DNA from: JACQHC01 sp035559715
Lineage (GTDB): Bacteria > Gemmatimonadota > Gemmatimonadetes > Gemmatimonadales > GWC2-71-9
Direction: 5' to 3'
Assembly (NCBI GenBank): GCA_035559715.1
Contig: DATMAW010000129.1
Coordinates: 1-5,438, forward strand
DNA length: 5,438 bases
Of the stretch, positions 1-5,012 are shown in pieces. Position 1 is the first letter of the stretch, and every line of letters starts with the position of its first letter. The notes beneath the pieces are model-generated. The model was not told the origin of the DNA and ran no database searches. It saw only the letters and a list, made by a program, of their open reading frames with translations. A program made the translations under genes and the position numbers.

Positions 1-939
1 GCTTCGCTGGCGCCGCTCGCCCTGCTTCTCGGATGTGAGGCAGAGCGGGCCGTCGTCGGCTCCATTGCGGCCAGTCGCGCCGCCGGCTTCTCTGCGTGGT
101 CCGAACCGGTGAGCCTCGGGCCCACCATCAACACGGCCTTCAACGACCAGCAGGCGGCGCTGTCCAAAGACGGGCGCAGTCTCTACTTCGCGTCCAACCG
201 GCCGGGAACGCCGGGGCCCGGGCCGAATGACATCTGGGTTTCCCGGCGTGCATGCGTGGAGTGTCCGTGGACGGCGCCGGTCAATCTTGGTCCGCCGGTG
301 AACACGGGTTCCAACGACGCCGCGCCGGCGCTGTCTCGCGACGGCCACCGGCTGTTCCTCCTGTCGAATCGTCCGGGCTCGACCTCGAGCGACATCTGGG
401 TGGCCTGGCGGTCCAACGTGCACGATGACTTCGGTTGGGAAACGCCCGTGAATCTCGGCGCGGGCGTGAATGCGGCCGGGTTCGACGGTGGCCCCGCGTT
501 CTTCGAAAACGACGAGATGGGCCTTCCGCAGCTGTACTTCAACGCCAACCCAGCGCCCGTGCCGGCTGGCGGCGACATCTACCTCAGCGAGCAGGCGCCG
601 GACGGTAGTTTCGGGCCGCGGATCCTGGTCGCGGAGCTCAGCAGTCCGTCAAGCGATCAGCGCCCGTCGGTCGCCTCACACGGACTGGCGATCTACTTCC
701 AATCCGACCGGCCGGGTTCCGCCGAGACCGATATCTGGAGCTCGACGCGGCAGAGCGTCCTCGAGGCCTGGTCGCCGCCCGTGAATCTGGGCCCGCCCAT
801 CAACACGGGAGCGGGAGAGCATTTCCCGCTGATCGTATCGGCCGGCGGAACGGAATGGCTGTACTTCACGCGCAACATGGCCGCGTCACCAGGTTTCGAT
901 TTCGACCTCTTCGTGAGCGTGAGAACGCGGGGACCGTGA
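1..939 (+). CDS. PD40 (WD40-like) beta-propeller lipoprotein, 5' partial
   Basis: The frame is open from base 1, so the start lies outside the window; the GTG at 109 is internal. Seen: the first visible residues read ASLAPLALLLGCEAERA, the end of a lipoprotein signal peptide with lipobox L-L-G-C and the lipidated Cys at 34-36. The mature part (about 300 residues) holds five repeats of roughly 55 residues. Each begins near V-N-L-G-P-P-[VI]-N-T-G (visible residues about 39, 96, 152, 209, 263) and continues to D-G-x-x-L-Y-F-x-S-N-R-P-G and D-I-W/D-L-F. This is the PD40 pattern, known from TolB-like and OmpA-associated proteins. Repeats 3 and 4 are the most diverged; repeat 1 carries an odd C-V-E-C pair (visible residues 85-88). 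Inferred role: a propeller displayed in the periplasm or on the outer membrane, binding an unknown partner. No catalytic motif is seen. Stop TGA 937-939. Confidence 0.9.
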   Translation, partial: ASLAPLALLLGCEAERAVVGSIAASRAAGFSAWSEPVSLGPTINTAFNDQQAALSKDGRSLYFASNRPGTPGPGPNDIWVSRRACVECPWTAPVNLGPPVNTGSNDAAPALSRDGHRLFLLSNRPGSTSSDIWVAWRSNVHDDFGWETPVNLGAGVNAAGFDGGPAFFENDEMGLPQLYFNANPAPVPAGGDIYLSEQAPDGSFGPRILVAELSSPSSDQRPSVASHGLAIYFQSDRPGSAETDIWSSTRQSVLEAWSPPVNLGPPINTGAGEHFPLIVSAGGTEWLYFTRNMAASPGFDFDLFVSVRTRGP

Positions 940-972
940 GCGTGCTCCAGGCGGCAGCAGGGGAGAGTCAGG

Positions 973-980
973 AAAGGAGG
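973..980 (+). promoter_or_regulatory. strong Shine-Dalgarno, decides GTG start at 991
   Basis: AAAGGAGG matches the anti-Shine-Dalgarno almost fully. It lies 10 nt before GTG 991 but 22 nt before the in-frame ATG 1003, so the GTG is the better start. Confidence 0.75.
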
Positions 981-990
981 CGAGGGCTCC

Positions 991-1506
991 GTGAACGTCA
1001 ACATGACTAGACAGGATGGTGGCACCAAGTTCCGTGGTCCCCACCGACTAGCGCATGCTATGGCCCTCTGCTTCAGCGCCTGCGGCACGGAGCCCGTGCA
1101 GCCGATCCAGTCGGTCGCCGGCGTGCAAGCCGCCGACATCATGGTCGGGCGCTGGGAGCATGTCCGGTCCCACCGCCCAACCGGCGAACCGTCGCTCAAC
1201 GCGGGACTCATCGCCGTGATCGACGTCGACTCCGTGGCCGATGTCCGTTTCTCCGGCCGCGTGTCGCTGTGGTTCGCCGGGGACGTCGGCGTGCCCGTTG
1301 ACGCATTCGGGCCGGTGAGCGGCAGCGTTGCCGATCTGCCGCGCGTTACTTTGCTGATCACCATGAAGGATCCTCTGATTCCTGCGATCGAGGTGAGCGG
1401 CGAGCTCCGGACCGATTCCATCTCCGTTCGCGGCTCGTGGCGGGGAACCGAGCCGGGACCCTTCGCACTCGGCTCGGCCTTCTTGCGCGCTGGTACGAAA
1501 CGCTAA
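991..1506 (+). CDS. hypothetical small lipoprotein-like protein
   Basis: A 171-residue protein I do not recognise. Start GTG 991 is chosen because of the strong Shine-Dalgarno at 973-980. The N-terminus has basic residues (K13, R15, R19), a short hydrophobic stretch and F-S-A-C at residues 28-31, which fits a lipobox with Cys31; the hydrophobic core is short and holds a His, so export is likely but not certain. After the Cys comes a linker (GTEPVQPIQ), then a beta-rich part with alternating hydrophobics (AGLIAVIDVDSVADVRFSG, VSGELRTDSISVRGSW) and W-E-H near residue 54, which looks like a small beta-barrel or sandwich that may bind a hydrophobic ligand. It begins 51 bp after the PD40 gene and may share its transcript. 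Its stop is followed 53 bp later by a hairpin. Function unknown. Confidence 0.75.
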   Translation: MNVNMTRQDGGTKFRGPHRLAHAMALCFSACGTEPVQPIQSVAGVQAADIMVGRWEHVRSHRPTGEPSLNAGLIAVIDVDSVADVRFSGRVSLWFAGDVGVPVDAFGPVSGSVADLPRVTLLITMKDPLIPAIEVSGELRTDSISVRGSWRGTEPGPFALGSAFLRAGTKR

Positions 1507-1559
1507 GGGCGTACCACGCCAGGACGTTGCCCGAGGAAGGACCGTGAGTGGCACACAAC

Positions 1560-1589
1560 GAGGCCCGGGCCAACTGCGACCCGGGCCTC
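1560..1589. terminator. GC-rich hairpin between convergent genes, probable bidirectional terminator
   Basis: GAGGCCCGGG (1560-1569) and CCCGGGCCTC (1580-1589) form a perfect 10-bp stem with a 10-nt loop. It lies after the stop of the + strand gene (1506) and after the stop of the - strand fibronectin gene (1662). No U-tract follows on either side (TTCC on +, GTTGTG on -), so termination is inferred from position and stem strength. Confidence 0.65.
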
Positions 1590-1597
1590 TTCCAACC

Positions 1598-1655
1598 GGA
1601 GTGGGCCCACTCCAAGCTCCCTTCCGTCGAAGGGTCCTGCCGTTCCGCTGAAGGT
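1598..1655. repeat. three dyads spaced exactly 21 bp, outlying echo of the 21-bp array
   Basis: GGAG-TGGGCCCA-CTCC (1598-1613) is a perfect 16-bp palindrome centred at 1605.5. CCCTTC-CGTC-GAAGGG (1619-1634) has perfect 6-bp arms centred at 1626.5. A weaker TTC-CGCT-GAA (1643-1652) is centred at 1647.5. The centres are 21 bp apart, and the first dyad has the same GGAG-N8-CTCC layout as the junctions in the large array at 2409-2757. The group sits just downstream of the fibronectin gene stop, so gene and dyads form one unit. Relation to the array is inferred. Confidence 0.5.
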
Positions 1656-1661
1656 CCCTGC

Positions 1662-2270
1662 TTACAGAACCGCCCGAACGATGTTGCTGGGCGGCCCTTC
1701 GCCCGTCTTGTTCCGCGCGGTGACCTGATACTCGAACTCCACGCCGGACTCCTGACCAGTCAGCAGCACTTCGCTGTCCACGGCCATGCCGACGTTGGTC
1801 CACGCTCCGTCGCCGTCGCGACGGCGGCGCTGGATCTGGTAGGCGGAGATCGTCCCGCCGTTGGCCGCCTCGTCCCAATCGAGCAGGATCCAGTCCTTCC
1901 CCTCGCGCAGGACCCGCAGGTTGAGCACCTGACCGGGCACCTCGTTGGGAGACCGGCTGCGGCGTGCGCCCCACCCGATGAGCTGGAGCGTGCCAGCGTC
2001 GCCGTCCGCGAGGTTCTCGGCGTGGCGGATCGCGGTCTTCATGAGATCCACCATCGCCACCAGGTCCTCGTCCTTGGCCGCCGTGCCCTTCGCCGCCTGC
2101 GCGTGCAGGACGATGGCTGCCTCACGGGACCCGTTGTACTTCGTGAGTGCTGCTTCCAACTCATCCGCTGACACGGGCGAGTTGGGGAACGCCTCGGGAT
2201 GACCCCGGAGCCCGGCAACGAGGTCCTGCGCGAGGCGCGCGATATCGGGCTCTCTTTTGGGAAACCGCAT
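1662..2270 (-). CDS. cytoplasmic protein with C-terminal fibronectin type III domain
   Basis: A 202-residue protein starting MRFPKREPDI. ATG 2270 is chosen because GGAAGGG (2278-2284) lies 7 nt upstream; the frame stays open upstream for another 180 codons and more, but that part is the repeat array. No signal peptide or membrane segment is seen. Residues about 1-100 look helical (EAALTKYNGSREAAIVLHAQ, VDLMKTAIRHAENLADGD), ending in LQLIGWGARR. Residues about 111-202 are a fibronectin type III fold: W132 in LLDWDEA, then SAYQIQRRRR, FEYQVTARN and NKTGEGPPSN near the C-terminus. I recall similar stand-alone proteins of about 200 residues with this two-part layout in several bacterial phyla, without a known function. 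The domain normally mediates binding, so an adaptor role is inferred. It lies downstream of the array on the same strand and converges on the + strand gene at 991-1506. Confidence 0.88.
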   Translation of the reverse strand: MRFPKREPDIARLAQDLVAGLRGHPEAFPNSPVSADELEAALTKYNGSREAAIVLHAQAAKGTAAKDEDLVAMVDLMKTAIRHAENLADGDAGTLQLIGWGARRSRSPNEVPGQVLNLRVLREGKDWILLDWDEAANGGTISAYQIQRRRRDGDGAWTNVGMAVDSEVLLTGQESGVEFEYQVTARNKTGEGPPSNIVRAVL

Positions 2271-2277
2271 GGAACGA

Positions 2278-2284
2278 CCCTTCC
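2278..2284 (-). promoter_or_regulatory. Shine-Dalgarno of the fibronectin gene
   Basis: On the - strand GGAAGGG precedes ATG 2270 by 7 nt. It supports that start over the ATG at 2810, which would add the whole repeat array to the protein. Confidence 0.6.
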
Positions 2285-2308
2285 GTTTCGGATCCTGAGT
2301 GTTGGTGC

Positions 2309-2331
2309 GTCTCCGTCCCCGTGACGGAGAC
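2309..2331. promoter_or_regulatory. 9-bp perfect inverted repeat in the leader of the fibronectin gene
   Basis: GTCTCCGTC (2309-2317) and GACGGAGAC (2323-2331) pair perfectly around a 5-nt loop. It lies 38 bp before the start of the fibronectin gene, between that gene and the array. It contains the same CTCC/GGAG arms as the array but is not in its 21-bp phase. No U-tract follows on the - strand, so a regulatory or mRNA-structure role is more likely than termination. Role inferred. Confidence 0.5.
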
Positions 2332-2408
2332 CGAATGCACAGCGGTGACGCTGTGTTGCCGGCCGGTGGGGGCCGCGGCCACGCGTGCGGGGACTCGACG
2401 GTCGCCGT

Positions 2409-2757
2409 CGCCGCGAGGAGGGTGCCGGACCCCAACGCGAGGCACGCTTGCTCCACGGCGAAGCACGCGTACTCCGACACGGAGCTGGCCGACACCAGGC
2501 CATGGCGCGCGTGCCCCGGGGCAGGGAACGCTTGCTCCGCGGGGGAACACGGGTGCCGGACGGCGGAGCGGGCGTGCCCCGAGCCCCGGCACGCGTCCTC
2601 CAGCCTGAAGTTGCCGGGCCGAGCCGCGGAGTCGCTCAACTCCGCCGCGGAGTCATGCAACTCCGCGTTGGAGTACACGAACTCCGCCCCGGAGGAAGCG
2701 TGCTCCAAGCCGGAGTAATGGTGCTCCAAGCCGGAACACGCGTGCCCCGGTTCGGAG
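2409..2757. repeat. array of 17 tandem 21-bp units with two alternating dyads
   Basis: Units have left arms at 2409, 2430, 2451 and every 21 bp up to 2745, with no insertion or deletion. Layout per unit: CTCC, 5-nt loop, GGAG, 8-nt spacer. The left arm is CTCC in 9 and CCCC in 4 of 17; the right arm is GGAG in 8, with GGAA, GAAG and GAGG twice each. The loop begins with a purine in all 17 and ends in C in 13, so good units read CTCCG-NNN-CGGAG (2472, 2640, 2682). The spacer tends to the palindrome CACGCGTG (exact at 2737-2744); three central spacers instead read T-N5-AA. Degenerate outer units are seen at 2388 (preceded by CACGCGTG) and 2766. Neighbouring units at 2703 and 2724 share 15 identical bases, and those at 2619 and 2640 share 11. 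On the - strand the unit reads H-A-C-S-x-x-E, but the heptads drift freely (HHY, FVY, LHD), which argues for constraint on DNA or RNA, not protein. Confidence 0.9.
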
Positions 2758-2778
2758 CCACGCAGCCCGAAGGTGGCG

Positions 2779-2978
2779 ATCTCGTCGTCCTGCATGTACT
2801 TGGCCCGCATACGATCGTGCCGGATGTTCCTGATGCTGGAGTTGCGTGACTTCGGGTGGTGGGTGACGGCGAACCGGGGCTCCTTCGTCTCCCCCCTAAG
2901 TGAGACGCAGAGAATGCCCCAGGGATTTGCGGACCCTGGTTAAGCGGTTGTGGGTGAAGGAGTTAGGTCAGGTCACTT
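2779..2978. other. non-coding gap between sigma factor stop and array
   Basis: No gene is supported here. An inverted repeat CCAGGG-N9-CCCTGG (2919-2939) lies about 40 bp after the sigma factor stop and could be a weak terminator without U-tract. A second small one, GTCTC-N12-GAGAC, spans 2886-2907. The array-frame ORF on the - strand stays open through this stretch to about 2940, with an ATG at 2810 giving MRAKYMQDDEIATFGLRG, but no clear Shine-Dalgarno was found. The promoter of the fibronectin gene may lie here; I see no convincing -35/-10 pair. Confidence 0.4.
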
Positions 2979-3665
2979 TTACCGCGTCCCGGGCGGGTTC
3001 TGACCGAGGTCGCGGGTCAGCTCCTCGTCGGTCAGCGGCGTATAGAATGGGCCCGTGGAGTCCTGGCGAAGCCATTCGACGTCCTCGGGATCGAGCGTCT
3101 CTTGCAGCGTCTGCATTCCACCGTGGATGCGGGTCTTCACCGTTCCGGGCGGGATGCGCAGGCGTCTGGCAATCTGTTTTGGCGTGAGGTTCTCGTAGAA
3201 CCGGAGCCGGATGCAACGGGCCTGCTTCACCGGTAGCTGGTCAATGGCGTCCTCCAGCAGGCGTTGGCGCTTGCTCAGCCTTGCCTCCCGGCGTTCCGCG
3301 CGGGCCGCCACCGGGGCGCGAAGCGCCTCCTGCACCTCCGGCGGCGGTGTGTTCAGGGGGAGCGACAGGGTCTCGAGCCGTTGGCGGCGGCGGTAGTCAA
3401 TCGCCTTGTTGGTGGCGATGCGGCAGATCCAGGCGGAGAACGTGCGGACCCGGTGACGGCGACGGAGCAGGCGGAAGGCCGTGATGAAGGTCTCCTGCAC
3501 GATGTCTTTGGCGACGTCGGGATCGTGAACGATCCTGCGGGCGCGCTGATAGACGGTGGGGGCGTAGCGGAGCATGAGCGCGCGGCGGGCTTCCTCGCGG
3601 CCGTGGATGGCGAGGGCCACGAGGTGTTTGTCGGGCGTGTTGGAGAGGTCGGGGGAGGGGGACAT
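2979..3665 (-). CDS. ECF-type RNA polymerase sigma factor (sigma-70 family)
   Basis: A 228-residue extracytoplasmic-function sigma factor, which directs RNA polymerase to a special promoter set. Region 2 covers about residues 27-95, with RYAPTVYQRARRIVHD, DIVQETFITAFRLLRR (54-69) and FSAWICRIATNKAIDYRRR (76-94), the core-binding and -10 reading part. A charged linker follows (about 96-135). Region 4 spans about 136-190, with LPVKQARCIRLRFYENLTPKQIARRLRIPPGTVKTRI, the helix-turn-helix for the -35 element. A 38-residue tail (from about 191, holding FYTPLTDEELTRDL) goes beyond the usual end and may be regulatory. No anti-sigma gene follows; downstream lie the repeat array and the fibronectin gene. 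No Shine-Dalgarno precedes ATG 3665; a promoter-like pair places the transcript start near the ATG. The next Met (31) would cut into region 2. Confidence 0.93.
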   Translation of the reverse strand: MSPSPDLSNTPDKHLVALAIHGREEARRALMLRYAPTVYQRARRIVHDPDVAKDIVQETFITAFRLLRRRHRVRTFSAWICRIATNKAIDYRRRQRLETLSLPLNTPPPEVQEALRAPVAARAERREARLSKRQRLLEDAIDQLPVKQARCIRLRFYENLTPKQIARRLRIPPGTVKTRIHGGMQTLQETLDPEDVEWLRQDSTGPFYTPLTDEELTRDLGQNPPGTR

Positions 3666-3672
3666 GGCGCTG

Positions 3673-3702
3673 AATATGAGAGAGGCCGGTGAGGGAATTC
3701 AA
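3673..3702 (-). promoter_or_regulatory. candidate promoter giving a leaderless sigma factor mRNA
   Basis: On the - strand TTGAAT (3702-3697) and CATATT (3678-3673) are separated by 18 bp, each matching the sigma-70 consensus in 4 of 6 positions. The -10 ends 7 nt before ATG 3665, so transcription would start at or next to the ATG, which fits the lack of a Shine-Dalgarno. Inference from motif and spacing only. Confidence 0.4.
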
Positions 3703-4050
3703 CGTGGGGCCGGCCGCGAGGGCTGCGCGACTCTCGAGCGCCGGTGCGCCGGTCGTCGCGGATGTCCTTGTCACGGCGTGGTTGCCGCATAAGTCCGGTG
3801 CTGCTTGCCTTATGACATGTAGCGCGCGTGGCGAAGGTTGGCTCCGATTCTACGAGCATCGGCGCAGGCGTGGGCTGGCACGGTGTTGACGCGGCAGGCA
3901 GGGGGGGCCGTGCGATCACGTGCTTATCCAAGCGCTACGAAACCGTTCTTCTCACTCGCGATGCCCGAGTGCTGAAACGGTTCCGGCCCGAGTATCTGCC
4001 GAAGGGCAGGGCAAGGTGCGACCCATGGTGAGTGCATCGCTCGGGTGTTC
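3703..4050. other. gene-poor stretch with one inverted repeat and a possible protein remnant
   Basis: No convincing gene. CATAAG (3788-3793) and CTTATG (3809-3814) form a perfect 6-bp inverted repeat with arm starts 21 bp apart, AT-rich against its surroundings. A + strand frame ending at TGA 4031 encodes RYETVLLTRDARVLKRF (within 3942-3998), which has a protein-like look, but its only upstream start (GTG 3828) lacks a Shine-Dalgarno and the first 30 residues look random. Confidence 0.4.
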
Positions 4051-4055
4051 CGAGT

Positions 4056-4061
4056 TATAAT
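4056..4061 (+). promoter_or_regulatory. perfect TATAAT -10 box of the antitoxin gene
   Basis: TATAAT ends 11 nt before ATG 4073, so the leader would be only a few bases. No good -35 is present at 16-18 bp (best TGCATC, 4033-4038). Such a hexamer is unusual in this GC-rich window. Confidence 0.5.
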
Positions 4062-4072
4062 TGCAGGCACGG

Positions 4073-4273
4073 ATGACAAAGATCGAGAGGCTGGAGCAGG
4101 AGATCCGCCGGCTGTCGGCAAAGGACCTGGCGACATTCCGCCGCTGGTTCGCCGAGTTCGATGCCGCAGTGTGGGACAAGCAGATCGAGGAGGATGCTGC
4201 TGCTGGCCGGCTGGACGCGCTTGCTGACGCCGCCCTGGTGGACCATCGCGCCGGCCGATCTCGCGAGCTTTGA
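4073..4273 (+). CDS. antitoxin-like small protein of a type II toxin-antitoxin pair
   Basis: A 66-residue acidic helical protein, MTKIERLEQEIRRLSAKDLATFRRWFAEFDAAVWDKQIEEDAAAGRLDALADAALVDHRAGRSREL. I recognise the pattern (an N-terminal LEQEI-x-x-LS helix, FRRWFAEFDA, W-D-x-Q-I-E-x-D, then a basic tail ending in a G-[KR]-S-R-E-L-like motif) from small proteins encoded just before RelE/ParE-like toxins. ATG 4073 is chosen over TTG 4061 because the -10 box overlaps the TTG and homologues I recall begin with MTxIERLE. The Shine-Dalgarno is weak (CAGG at 4064). Its stop overlaps the toxin start by four bases (TTGA), typical of translational coupling. The frame is intact although its partner is broken; it may persist as a solitary antitoxin. 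Function inferred from family resemblance and context. Confidence 0.75.
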   Translation: MTKIERLEQEIRRLSAKDLATFRRWFAEFDAAVWDKQIEEDAAAGRLDALADAALVDHRAGRSREL

Positions 4274-4485
4274 CTCACCATGCGGCACCGAGCTTCTGGC
4301 GGTGCTACGACGCTTTGCCCCGAGCAGTTCGGGAACTCGCCGACAAGAAGTTCCAGTTACTGAAGTCCGATTCTCGTCATCCGTCGCTGCATTTCAAGCG
4401 CGTCGACCGAGCTTTGGAGGTCCCTCGGCATCGAGACCTCGTCGTTCCTGGATCGCGCTCGCTCGAGGGGTTGAAGCCGATGAGC
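4270..4485 (+). pseudogene. broken RelE/ParE-like toxin
   Basis: TTG 4270 overlaps the antitoxin stop. The first 48 or so residues (MTHHAAPSFWRCYDALPRAVRELADKKFQLLKSDSRHPSLHFKRVDRAL) match the N-terminal half I know from this toxin family: FW-x-C-Y-x-x-LP, LA-x-K-x-F-x-LLK-x-D-x-RHPSL-x-FK-x-V. The expected continuation is a Trp-rich half of about 40 residues with WSVRVG-like and WFWIGSH-x-E-Y-D-like motifs. Here LW appears in frame +1 (4412-4417) and a WIALARGVEADE-like tail in frame +2 (from 4449), 34 bp after the first Trp, where about 69 bp would be expected. This fits a net loss of about 35 bp plus point changes, so the catalytic half is gone. The original frame runs on without a stop into the next gene, giving a meaningless 191-codon ORF. 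The N-terminal match is clear; the frameshift mapping is inferred. Confidence 0.7.
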
Positions 4486-4575
4486 GCCCCGGTGCGAAGG
4501 AGCTGGTGGATGCGGGCCCAGCGCCCGCAGCGGCCGCGGCGTAACAGGCAGTTGGCGCCGACCGCGCGCGCTGCA

Positions 4576-4845
4576 ATGCCCTATATTCCAATTGTCTCTC
4601 ATACGGACGTGCCGTTGCATCACCTCACGTACAAAGGCTTTGCCATCACACCGCGGACGTTTCAGATACATGGATCGGGACGCTGGACGCTCGACCTGCT
4701 CATTGGCCGCAAGAGCCGCATCCGGGCCTTCAGCGGCCCGGACACCTACCCGACCGAGGAAGCCGCGATCTTCGGATGCTGCCAATTCGCGCACCGCATC
4801 ATTGACGGGCAAGTGGCGCGTTACCCCACGCACGAATTGCCCTGA
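4576..4845 (+). CDS. small hypothetical protein
   Basis: An 89-residue protein starting MPYIPIVSHTDVPLHH. Only its tail of the long open frame from 4270 is taken as real; ATG 4576 is the first start after the toxin remnant. No Shine-Dalgarno is visible, so GTG 4609 is an alternative. Seen: HLTYKGFAITPRTFQIHGSGRWTLDLLIGRK (17-46), a likely beta hairpin pair with a central Gly-x-Trp, then FSGPDTYPTEEAAIFGCCQFAHRIIDGQV (52-80), a Y-P-T-E-E-A helix ending in R-I-I-D-G. I recall this layout from small mobile-cassette-type proteins of the CV_2116/DUF6566 kind, but the match is from memory. No signal peptide. It stands alone between a decayed toxin and the DinB gene, which supports an accessory origin. 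Function unknown. Confidence 0.65.
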   Translation: MPYIPIVSHTDVPLHHLTYKGFAITPRTFQIHGSGRWTLDLLIGRKSRIRAFSGPDTYPTEEAAIFGCCQFAHRIIDGQVARYPTHELP

Positions 4846-4931
4846 GGCTCCGCCCGCCGCGGGGACGGATCGTGGGCTGTAGGCAAGCCTCCCCCGTGGC
4901 GCGTTTCGTCAAGCCGGGCCATCGCCTCACG

Positions 4932-4960
4932 CTGACACCGGTGGCGGGGCGGCCTACCTT
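4932..4960 (+). promoter_or_regulatory. sigma-70-type promoter of the DinB gene
   Basis: CTGACA (4932-4937, 5 of 6 to TTGACA) and TACCTT (4955-4960, TAnnnT) are separated by exactly 17 bp. The expected transcript start near 4967 gives a leader of about 46 nt to ATG 5013. Confidence 0.6.
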
Positions 4961-5012
4961 GTCCGCGCGCGGCAGCGTAACCTCCACGTCCACCCCTCCC
5001 AAGGGTTCTGAC

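Noticed and set aside
109..939. GTG 109 as the start of the PD40 gene
   Set aside because: The frame continues upstream to base 1 and encodes a lipoprotein signal with a lipobox, so the start is outside the window.
1048..1974. 308-codon ORF on the - strand
   Set aside because: It runs across two real genes and the terminator hairpin; its Arg/Gly/Pro-rich composition is typical of a shadow frame in GC-rich DNA.
2409..2757. CRISPR array
   Set aside because: Units are 21 bp in total with 8-bp near-palindromic spacers and no unique spacer of 25 bp or more; no cas gene nearby.
2271..2810. N-terminal extension of the fibronectin protein through the array (ATG 2810)
   Set aside because: A stop-free 21-bp unit keeps every frame open; heptads drift without amino acid conservation, and ATG 2270 has a Shine-Dalgarno and fits the family start.
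2299..2849. Two + strand ORFs across the array (2299-2718 and 2385-2849)
   Set aside because: The units are near-palindromic, so the same heptad pattern appears on the other strand; no Shine-Dalgarno and no family resemblance.
3353..3931. 192-codon - strand ORF overlapping the sigma factor start
   Set aside because: Low-complexity Pro/Ser/Arg composition and overlap with clear ECF region 2 coding.
4270..4845. Single 191-residue protein
   Set aside because: It joins a toxin N-terminus, random sequence and a separate small protein that share a frame by chance after the toxin lost its stop.
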